In this document: piece after piece, positions 38,485 through 45,143 of the stretch
Position numbering within the stretch: the first letter of the stretch is position 1
Layout: every line of letters begins with the position of its first letter
Assembly (NCBI RefSeq): GCF_024198235.1
Contig: NZ_JAKCFB010000048.1
Location: forward strand, 1-59,549
DNA: 59,549 nt
Source: Myxococcus dinghuensis
Lineage (GTDB): Bacteria > Myxococcota > Myxococcia > Myxococcales > Myxococcaceae
Reading direction: 5' to 3'
Translations under genes and position numbers: made by a program
The notes under the pieces: model-generated
Told to the model about the DNA's origin: nothing
The model's input: only the letters and a program-made list of their open reading frames with translations
Databases searched by the model: none

Positions 38485-39963
38485 TTACCGCGCCTGCTCG
38501 GTCAGTCCAGCCGGGCAGGAGAACGACGCGGAGACCGACCAGAGCTGCGGGCTCCCGGTGTCATCCAGCGCGCTGAAGAAGACGCGGCTGCCGGAGCGCA
38601 CGAAGTTGCCCACCTTGGACACCGTGCTCGCCGGCAGGCTCGCCAGCTTGCCCGTCAACGCCGCGGTCCCCTGCGTGAACATGGGGTCGAGCGACGAGCC
38701 GTCGACGAAGAGCACCTTGCCCGTCCCCGTGCCGAGCAGGGGCGAGGAGAGCGGGTCGCTGCTCTTCACGAGCGGCTGGAAGATCTGCTTGGTGCCCGCC
38801 GCGGTGCCGTCCGTCGCCCACAGGATGACGTTGTCGGGCACGGTGCTCAGCCCGTTGTAGGCCACGGAGAAGAGGACCTGGCTGCCCTCCGTGACGGCCT
38901 TCTGGACCACCGGGACCACGGTGGAGCTGGGGTTGGGGAGCACGCCGACGAGCTGCCGGGTGCCGTCCGTCAGGGACAGCTTCTGCAACCGCAACTGCTG
39001 GGTGAGCGGGTCCACCGAGGACAGGAGGACGTTGGAGCCGAGCGTGCCGAGCAGCTGCACGGGCGCGCCGAACGAGTCCAGGCGGACGGTGCCCGCCGGC
39101 GTCCCATCCGTCTTCCAGACCTCGTTGAGGAGCCCGTCCACCAGGGTGAACACGCTCTGGGCGTTGGTGCCCGTACCGGTGCCGGTGGGCTGCAGCACCT
39201 GCTTGAGCTGCGCCAGGCCCGAGTCCAGCTTGAGCACGGGCACGGTGCCGCCCGGCGTGCCGTCCGAGCGCAGCAGGTTCGTGCCGGACGCGAGGGACTG
39301 GACGAAGAGCAGCCCGTTGCCCACCTTCATGGTGAGGCTGTTCAGCAGGCCCGTCAGGCCGTCGAAGTCGCCCAGCTTCACGGTGCCCGTGGGCGTGCCG
39401 TCCGAGCGCCACAGCTCCGTCTTGAGCGCCGACGTCAGGCGGTAGAAGAGCAGCTGGCCGTTGACCTCGGCCGCGTTGAGCAGCGTGGAGCCATCCATGC
39501 CGGTGGTGAGGTCCTTGACCAGCTTGGTCCCCGAGGCCGTCCCGTCGCTGACCCACAGCTCCAGGCCGGAGACCGCGTCATAGCCCCTGAAGAACAGCTT
39601 GTTGCCCACCGCCGTGAGGCCGGACACCACGCCCGACAGCCCCTGGAACGTCTTCACCGGCACGGTGCCCACGTCGGTGCCGTTGCTGCGCCACAGGGTG
39701 ACCCCCACGGAGGACTGGGAGGTGAAGTAGAGCGTCCCCTGCACGTCGGTCAGCTCGGACAGCGGCCCCAGCCCGGCGAGGCTCGAGCCGGACGACTGGA
39801 CGATCTTCACCCGCGCCGCGACGCCGACGGGGCACGCCTGCGCGCTCACCTCTTGCGCGGGCTGCTCCATCTCCTGGCCAGGCGGAAGGCCTTCTTCTTG
39901 CGGAAGCCCGCCGCAAGCCGCCAATCCCAGCCACAACAGGGCGCCACCATTCTTCATGCGCAT
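38485..39963 (-). CDS. ELWxxDGT-repeat lipoprotein 1
   Basis: 492 residues. Lipobox LGLAACG places a lipidated Cys at residue 17. The rest is a series of about nine repeats of the ELWxxDGTxxGT type (LWRSNGTDVGT, LWVSDGTASGT, LWRSDGTPTGT, VWKTDGTPAGT), a beta-propeller-like repeat common in myxobacterial surface proteins. It ends in an FSALDDTGSPQLWSVSASFSCP block. A paralogue lies immediately upstream at 40112-41512. ATG 39963 has AAGGAG six bases upstream. Function unknown; cell-surface or adhesive use is a guess. Confidence 0.88.
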   Translation of the reverse strand: MRMKNGGALLWLGLAACGGLPQEEGLPPGQEMEQPAQEVSAQACPVGVAARVKIVQSSGSSLAGLGPLSELTDVQGTLYFTSQSSVGVTLWRSNGTDVGTVPVKTFQGLSGVVSGLTAVGNKLFFRGYDAVSGLELWVSDGTASGTKLVKDLTTGMDGSTLLNAAEVNGQLLFYRLTSALKTELWRSDGTPTGTVKLGDFDGLTGLLNSLTMKVGNGLLFVQSLASGTNLLRSDGTPGGTVPVLKLDSGLAQLKQVLQPTGTGTGTNAQSVFTLVDGLLNEVWKTDGTPAGTVRLDSFGAPVQLLGTLGSNVLLSSVDPLTQQLRLQKLSLTDGTRQLVGVLPNPSSTVVPVVQKAVTEGSQVLFSVAYNGLSTVPDNVILWATDGTAAGTKQIFQPLVKSSDPLSSPLLGTGTGKVLFVDGSSLDPMFTQGTAALTGKLASLPASTVSKVGNFVRSGSRVFFSALDDTGSPQLWSVSASFSCPAGLTEQAR

Positions 39964-40038
39964 TCATTGCTCCTTGCCGTGAAATGCGGCCGCAAGGTGC
40001 TGCGCGGCACCCGTCCCTCCAACTTGCGCCGAGAGGTG

Positions 40039-40066
40039 GTGTAAGTGTCCCGGCGAGTCACGCGGG
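40039..40066 (-). promoter_or_regulatory. Upstream element shared by the two ELWxxDGT genes (copy 1)
   Basis: On the minus strand ACCCGCGTGACTCGCCGGGA followed by CACTTACAC, ending 76 bases before the start of the 38485-39963 gene. The same arrangement precedes the paralogue at 41590-41617. It may be a promoter or only residual similarity from the duplication. Confidence 0.4.
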
Positions 40067-40111
40067 TGGAAACCCCGTATGACTCGCGGGTGAGGTGACG
40101 CTCGCGAGGCC

Positions 40112-41512
40112 TCAGCGTGCGCCGCGCGCGCCCGGCGGGCAGGAGAACGATGCGGGCACGGACCAGAGCTGGCGCAGGCCCGTCTCGTCCACGGCGCTGA
40201 AGTAGACGCGGCTCCCCGCGCGGGTGAACGCCTCCGCGGGGAACACCGGCGCCTCCGGGGAGAGGGACACCACCCGCCCCGTCGTCGACGGAGCGCCCTG
40301 CGTGGACCAGAGGCGGGTGTCGTTCCCCGCCACGAACAGGACGGGGCCGCCGCCGGTCGCGAACACCGGAGAGCCCCGCTCCTCGTCGCGCAGGAGCGGA
40401 CCGAAGAGCGCCCGCGTCCCGGCGGCCGTCCCGTCCGTCACCCACAGCTTCGCGTCGAGGGGAACGGGGCTCGGCCCGCCGTAGGCCACGGAGAAGTAGA
40501 GCTGCCCGCCGGACACGGTGGAGCGCTGGACGTCGGCGACGAGGTCGAGCCCGGGGTTGGGCAGGGTCGCCACGTAGGTCCGTCCACCACCCGCGAGCGA
40601 CAGCCGGACGAGGCGCACCGTGCCCTCCTCGGTGGAGACCCCCAGGGAGACCTGGCCGCCCAGCACGCCGAGCACGCGCGCCTGGGTGCCGAAGGTGTCC
40701 AGGCGCACGGTCCCCTCCGTCGTCCCATCCGTCTTCCAGACCTCCGCGTTGGGCCCATCCCGCAGCACGAAGAGGCCCAGGTCGCCGGCCCCCGCCACCT
40801 GCTCCACCCAGGTCTCCCCCTGGTCCAGCCGCGCGACGAGCCGGGTCCCCACGGCGGTGCCATCCGAGCGCCACAGCGTGGTGCCCCCGGCCTCCAGGCG
40901 GAAGAAGAGCCACCCCTTCGCCACCTTCAGCGTGCGCGCATAGGCCAGGCCGAGCGCGCCCTCCAGGTCCAGCAGCTTCACCGTCCCCGCGGCCGTCCCG
41001 TCCGAGCTCCAGAGCTGCGGCGGGCGCATCATCACGTCCAGGACGAAGAGGAGCCGGCCGTCGACCTCGGTGGCCATCCCCACGTCGACGCCCTCGGCGA
41101 GCGTGAGCGGCTTCACCCGGCGCGTCCCCCTCCCCGTCCCGTCGCTGGCCCACAGCTCGAGCCCCGCCTCCGGAGCGTGGTGGAAGAAGTAGAGGGTGGG
41201 GCCGACCGCCGCGAAGCCGCCGAGGAAGGAGTCGTCTCCCGAGGGGAACACCCTCACCTGCGTGGTGCCGGCCTCCGTGCCGTCGCTGCGCCACAACACC
41301 GGGGCGCTGCTGACGGAGTCCGTGGAGAAGAACAGCGTGCCCTGCACGTCGGTGAGGTGCTCCACCCGCCCATACGTGTCCGAGCCCGGAGGATGGACAC
41401 GCTTCACCCGCGTCGCGACGCCCGCGGGACAGGCCTGCGCGGACACGCTCGACGCTTCACCACACGCCACCATCCCCAACCAGACCAGCAAGCACCCCCA
41501 CCGCATCCCCAT
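40112..41512 (-). CDS. ELWxxDGT-repeat lipoprotein 2
   Basis: 466 residues, lipobox in WLGMVACG (Cys 17). It shares the mature N-terminus AQACPxGVAxRVK, the LTDVQGTLFF/YF motif, the repeat series and the C-terminal FSAVDETGLRQLWSVPASFSCP block with the gene at 38485-39963, so the two are tandem duplicates. Start ATG 41512 follows AAGGGAG five bases upstream; the longer frame to 41776 runs into the divergent hflX gene. Function unknown. Confidence 0.87.
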   Translation of the reverse strand: MGMRWGCLLVWLGMVACGEASSVSAQACPAGVATRVKRVHPPGSDTYGRVEHLTDVQGTLFFSTDSVSSAPVLWRSDGTEAGTTQVRVFPSGDDSFLGGFAAVGPTLYFFHHAPEAGLELWASDGTGRGTRRVKPLTLAEGVDVGMATEVDGRLLFVLDVMMRPPQLWSSDGTAAGTVKLLDLEGALGLAYARTLKVAKGWLFFRLEAGGTTLWRSDGTAVGTRLVARLDQGETWVEQVAGAGDLGLFVLRDGPNAEVWKTDGTTEGTVRLDTFGTQARVLGVLGGQVSLGVSTEEGTVRLVRLSLAGGGRTYVATLPNPGLDLVADVQRSTVSGGQLYFSVAYGGPSPVPLDAKLWVTDGTAAGTRALFGPLLRDEERGSPVFATGGGPVLFVAGNDTRLWSTQGAPSTTGRVVSLSPEAPVFPAEAFTRAGSRVYFSAVDETGLRQLWSVPASFSCPPGARGAR

Positions 41513-41589
41513 GTCCGCTCCCTTCGCGCGCCGACGACGCCGGAAGGTGGGGAGCGAGGCTTGGACCTCCAACCTTGACCCGCGAGTCC

Positions 41590-41617
41590 GTGTAAGTGTT
41601 CCCACGAATCCGCGGGT
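41590..41617 (-). promoter_or_regulatory. Upstream element shared by the two ELWxxDGT genes (copy 2)
   Basis: On the minus strand ACCCGCGGATTCGTGGGAA followed by CACTTACAC, 78 bases upstream of the paralogue's start, almost the same distance as copy 1. Both are followed by a CAAG(G)TTGGAGG stretch. Confidence 0.4.
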
Positions 41618-41657
41618 CCGGAGTTCACCGGCGCCCCGCCGTGTTACGAGCATTCCC

Positions 41658-43100
41658 ATGTCGAAGACCGCACCCGTCGCCCGCCCTCGCGCCGTCCTCG
41701 TCGGCGTCCAATTCCCCCACGTGACGGACACCGAGCACGCCGCGGACCTCGAGGAGCTCCGCCGGCTGGTGCACACGCTGGGCTACGACGCCGTGGCCAC
41801 CGTGTCCCAGCGCCGCTCCGCGCTCGCCTCGGGGACGGTGCTCGGCCGGGGCAAGCTCGAGGACCTGGCGAGCCTCACCGGCGGCTCGGGTGTCATCGCG
41901 CCCAACACGCGCGCGCGCGTCTCCAAGGCGCGGGAGAAGTGGGAGGCGGCGGCCGAGGAGGCGGCGGCCGGTGCGCTCGAGGAGGAAGCGGCACGGCCCG
42001 GCCCCGAAGAAGAGGACGAGGACGACGACGAGGTGATGGAGGACGAGGAGGCGCCGGGCGAGGAGGTGGCGCGCCCGGAGGGCCCCGCCCCCACGGTGGT
42101 GGTGGTCGACCACGAGCTGTCGCCGAGCCAGCTGCGCAACCTGGAGAAGGCCACGGGGGCGCTGGTGCTGGACCGCACGGGCGTCATCGTGGACATCTTC
42201 CACCGCCACGCGCGCAGCCACGCGGCCCGCATGCAGGTGGAGATCGCCCGCCTCACCTACCTGGCGCCGCGGCTGCGGGAGTCCCCGGGAGGCCGGGAGC
42301 GACAGCAGGGTCGGGGCTCGGGTGACTCCGCGGTGGAGCTGGACCGGCGGAAGATTCGCGACCGGCTGGCGGAGCTGCGGGCGGGGCTGGTGGCGCTCGA
42401 GAAGGAGCAGGACCAGCGCCGCCATGCCCGCAGGGACCAGCTCCGGGTGGCGCTCGTGGGCTACACCAACGCGGGCAAGTCCTCGTTGATGCGCGCCCTC
42501 ACCGGCAGCGAGGTGCTGGTCGCCGACCAGCTCTTCGCGACGCTGGACACCACCGTGCGGGCGCTCCAGCCGGAGACGCGCCCCCGCATCCTCGTCTCCG
42601 ACACGGTGGGCTTCATCCAGAAGCTCCCCCACGACCTGGTGGCGTCGTTCCGCTCCACGCTGGACGAGGCGCTGGAGGCCTCGCTGCTCCTCTACGTGGT
42701 GGACGTGTCCGACCCGACCTGGGCCGCGCAGTTGGAGGTCACCCGCTCCGTGCTGCGCGAGATTGGCGCGGACGCCGTGCCGTCGCGGCTCGTGTTCAAC
42801 AAGGTGGACCGCCTGGACGACGCGGCGCGAGCGGCGCTGCGCGCGGAGCACCCGGAGGCCCTCCAGCTGTCCGCCCACCGGCCGGAGGACGTGACGGGCC
42901 TCCGCCTGCACCTCATCGGCTTCTTCGAGCAGTCCATGGTGGAAGCCGACCTGGTGATTCCCTACGCGAGCCAGGGCCGCATCGGCGAGGTGTACGAGCA
43001 CACCACCGTGCTCTCGCAGGAGTTCGACGAGACGGGGCGCAAGCTGCGCGTGCGAGGCCTCCCCGCCGCGATTGCACGGCTCACCCAGGCCTTCGGGTGA
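41658..43100 (+). CDS. hflX: GTPase HflX with an acidic insertion
   Basis: 480 residues. The N-terminal domain has GTVLGRGKLEDLA then DHELSPSQLRNLEKATGALVLDRTGVIVDIFHRHARSH-type motifs. The G domain has G1 VGYTNAGKSSL, G3 DTVGFIQKLPHDLVASFRSTLDEA and G4 NKVDRLD. HflX splits stalled ribosomes, especially after heat stress. Between the GK..EDL motif and the DHELSPSQ motif lies an extra segment of about 60 residues (about 85-145), almost all Ala, Glu and Asp, not present in usual HflX. ATG 41658 has no Shine-Dalgarno; a TTACGA element lies 9 bases upstream, so the mRNA may be leaderless. Confidence 0.94.
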   Translation: MSKTAPVARPRAVLVGVQFPHVTDTEHAADLEELRRLVHTLGYDAVATVSQRRSALASGTVLGRGKLEDLASLTGGSGVIAPNTRARVSKAREKWEAAAEEAAAGALEEEAARPGPEEEDEDDDEVMEDEEAPGEEVARPEGPAPTVVVVDHELSPSQLRNLEKATGALVLDRTGVIVDIFHRHARSHAARMQVEIARLTYLAPRLRESPGGRERQQGRGSGDSAVELDRRKIRDRLAELRAGLVALEKEQDQRRHARRDQLRVALVGYTNAGKSSLMRALTGSEVLVADQLFATLDTTVRALQPETRPRILVSDTVGFIQKLPHDLVASFRSTLDEALEASLLLYVVDVSDPTWAAQLEVTRSVLREIGADAVPSRLVFNKVDRLDDAARAALRAEHPEALQLSAHRPEDVTGLRLHLIGFFEQSMVEADLVIPYASQGRIGEVYEHTTVLSQEFDETGRKLRVRGLPAAIARLTQAFG

Positions 43101-43123
43101 GCGGCGCCGCGGGTCCGCCATTC

Positions 43124-43152
43124 TTGACAGGACAGTCCAGCATCGTTAGCAA
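43124..43152 (+). promoter_or_regulatory. Sigma-70-type promoter of the tetR gene with embedded GGAC-A-GTCC repeat
   Basis: TTGACA at 43124-43129, 17 bases, then TAGCAA at 43147-43152; the ATG follows six bases later, so transcription should start at the start codon. GGACAGTCC (43130-43138) sits between the hexamers, placed for repression. Confidence 0.6.
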
Positions 43153-43158
43153 TAGGGC

Positions 43159-43743
43159 ATGGCGCGACCCAAGGAGTTCGACCGAGACGAGGCCGTCAGG
43201 CGCGCCATGGGCGTGTTCTGGGAGAAGGGCTACGAGGCGACCTCGACGGACGACCTGCTGCGGGCCATGGGTATCGGCCGGCAGAGCATGTACGACACGT
43301 TCGGGGACAAGCACCGGCTCTACCTGGAGGCGCTCCAGCGCTACCAGGCGGAGAGCGCGGCGTCGCTGATGGAGCGGCTGCGCGCGGAGGACTCGCCGCT
43401 CGCCGCCGTCGAACGCGTCCTGATGGCCATCGCCAGCGAGTCCGCCGCCGAGCGCGCCCGGGGCTGCATGGGCGTGAACGCCATCGCCGAGCTGGCGCAG
43501 AAGGACGCGGAGGTCGCCTCGGTGTCCAAGTCCGCCGCGATGACCTGCGAGGCCGCCTTCGAGCGCGTCGTCCAGCAGGCCAAGCGCCGGGGCGAGGTCC
43601 CGCCCTCCGTCGACGCGCGGCAGGCGGGCCGCTTCCTCCTCAACGCCCTCCAGGGCCTGCGCGTCACCGCCAAGGCCGGCGCCCCACCCGCGGCCCTGCG
43701 AGAGGTCGCGACCTTCACCGTCGCGAGCCTCCGCGCCCGCTAG
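43159..43743 (+). CDS. TetR-family transcriptional regulator
   Basis: 194 residues. The N-terminal helix-turn-helix is AMGVFWEKGYEATSTDDLLRAMGIGRQSMYDTFGDKHRLY. The ligand domain has the RGCMGVNAIAELA pattern of the TetR_C-type regulators found beside short-chain or aldo/keto reductases. It probably represses itself and the downstream reductase; GGAC...GTCC repeats occur before both. Likely leaderless start at ATG 43159. Confidence 0.92.
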   Translation: MARPKEFDRDEAVRRAMGVFWEKGYEATSTDDLLRAMGIGRQSMYDTFGDKHRLYLEALQRYQAESAASLMERLRAEDSPLAAVERVLMAIASESAAERARGCMGVNAIAELAQKDAEVASVSKSAAMTCEAAFERVVQQAKRRGEVPPSVDARQAGRFLLNALQGLRVTAKAGAPPAALREVATFTVASLRAR

Positions 43744-43762
43744 GCCATCCCCTCCTTCACCT

Positions 43763-43782
43763 GGCGCGCCTGCTGGCGCGCC
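43763..43782 (+). terminator. Hairpin after tetR
   Basis: GGCGCGCC-TGCT-GGCGCGCC, 8-bp arms (each also self-complementary) with a 4-base loop, 20 bases after the tetR stop. Confidence 0.5.
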
Positions 43783-43788
43783 CGATTA

Positions 43789-43804
43789 TGGACCAATCAG
43801 TCCA
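43789..43804. promoter_or_regulatory. Candidate TetR operator before the aldo/keto reductase
   Basis: Perfect inverted repeat TGGAC-N6-GTCCA, 18 bases upstream of the reductase ATG. It shares CAGTCCAG with the tetR promoter site. Confidence 0.45.
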
Positions 43805-43821
43805 GATAGAGAGCACACACC

Positions 43822-44934
43822 ATGGCACTCCACGACTACTACCTCCTGGGACGTTCGGGCCTGCGGGTCAGCCGGCTGTCGCTGGGGACGATGACGTTCG
43901 GCAAGGACGGGATGTTCGGCGCCTGGGGTTCGACGGAGGAGGCCTCCCGCGCCGTGTTCGACCGCTACCTCGCGGCGGGCGGCAACTTCCTCGACACGGC
44001 GGACTTCTACACGAAGGGCACGAGCGAGAGTCTCTTGGGGAAGTTCATCGCGGAGGCGGGGGTGCGCGACCGCGTCGTCGTGACGTCCAAGTTCAGCAAC
44101 AACGCGGAGGCCGGCAACCCCAACGCCGGGGGCAACGGGCGCAAGAACATGATGCGCGCCGTGGAGGGCTCGCTGCGGCGGCTGCGCACCGACTACCTCG
44201 ACCTGTACCTGTTGCACACGTGGGACCGCATCACCCCGGCCGAGGAGGTGATGCGCACGTTCGACGACCTGGTGCGCGCGGGGAAGATTCGCTACGCGGG
44301 GCTGTCGGACGTGCCGGGCTGGTATGCGGCGCGCGCGCAGACCTGGGCGGAGGCGCACGCGCTGACGCCGCTCATCAACCTCCAGCTCCAGTACTCCCTC
44401 GTCGAGCGGAGCATCGAACCGGAGTTCGTGCCGCTGGCGCAGAACCTGGGCATGGGCATCACCGCGTGGAGCCCGCTGGGCTCGGGGCTCCTGTCGGGCA
44501 AGTACCGCCCGGGCGAGGGCGCCGTCACCGGCGCGGGTCGGCTGACGACGGACTCCGCGGGCGAGAAGCTGGGCAAGTTCACCGAGCACAACTGGCGCAT
44601 CGTCGCCGCGGTGGAGCAGGTGGCGAAGGAGCTGGGGCGGAGCATGGCGCAGGTGGCGCTCAACTGGGCCGCGACCCAGCCCGGCATCGGCTCCCTCATC
44701 ATCGGCGCCAGCCGCCCCGAGCAGCTCGACGACAACCTCGCCGCGCTCGACTTCCAGCTCCCCGCCGAGCTGCGGAAGAAGCTGGACGAGGTCAGCGCCC
44801 TGCCCCCGCCGTTCCCCTACACCATGTTCACGGACGCGTATCAGGCATGGATCCTCAACGCGGGTGTCGCGGTGGGAGACAAGCCGCTCGGCTACGCACC
44901 CCAGGTGTGGAGCGCGCCGCCCAAGGCGGCCTGA
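43822..44934 (+). CDS. Aldo/keto reductase
   Basis: 370 residues, TIM barrel. Catalytic tetrad in NFLDTADFY (Asp and Tyr), VVTSKFS (Lys) and YLLHTWD (His); NADPH site in AWSPLGSGLLSGKY and IIGASRPEQLDDN. Reduces carbonyls with NADPH; the physiological substrate is unknown. Adjacent tetR and shared operator-like repeats suggest induction by its substrate or a related electrophile. Confidence 0.93.
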   Translation: MALHDYYLLGRSGLRVSRLSLGTMTFGKDGMFGAWGSTEEASRAVFDRYLAAGGNFLDTADFYTKGTSESLLGKFIAEAGVRDRVVVTSKFSNNAEAGNPNAGGNGRKNMMRAVEGSLRRLRTDYLDLYLLHTWDRITPAEEVMRTFDDLVRAGKIRYAGLSDVPGWYAARAQTWAEAHALTPLINLQLQYSLVERSIEPEFVPLAQNLGMGITAWSPLGSGLLSGKYRPGEGAVTGAGRLTTDSAGEKLGKFTEHNWRIVAAVEQVAKELGRSMAQVALNWAATQPGIGSLIIGASRPEQLDDNLAALDFQLPAELRKKLDEVSALPPPFPYTMFTDAYQAWILNAGVAVGDKPLGYAPQVWSAPPKAA

Positions 44935-44995
44935 CGCAGCGCCCTGTCACGTTCGCGCCCCGCCATCCAGCTTCGGGGTAGCGGCGCTGAACGGC

Positions 44996-45032
44996 CGGTC
45001 ATGAGCAAGCAGCCACCCGAGGGCCATGACCG
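44996..45032. other. Inverted repeat between the aldo/keto reductase and the TonB receptor
   Basis: CGGTCATG and CATGACCG arms 21 bases apart, about 60 bases after the reductase stop. It may be the reductase terminator or a regulatory site; no T-run. Confidence 0.3.
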
Positions 45033-45062
45033 TGCCCTGGCCCCGGCGCCGGGCGCCACACC

Positions 45063-45091
45063 TTGACCCTTCCTCCGCAATCCTCGATACC
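45063..45091 (+). promoter_or_regulatory. Candidate sigma-70-type promoter of the TonB-dependent receptor
   Basis: TTGACC at 45063-45068, 17 bases, GATACC at 45086-45091. The start would fall near 45098, just before the Fur-like box at 45104-45120, a position suited to repression. Confidence 0.4.
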
Positions 45092-45103
45092 TCTGGCGCG
45101 CCG

Positions 45104-45120
45104 TTGATATTGCGTCGCAA
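45104..45120. promoter_or_regulatory. Fur-like box (copy 1)
   Basis: TTGATATTGCGTCGCAA, 24 bases before the receptor ATG. It agrees at 14 of 17 positions with the box before the PepSY operon at 51446-51462; the core is ATTG-N5-CAA. Confidence 0.55.
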
Positions 45121-45143
45121 AACCAAGAAGTCCGAGATTGCGG

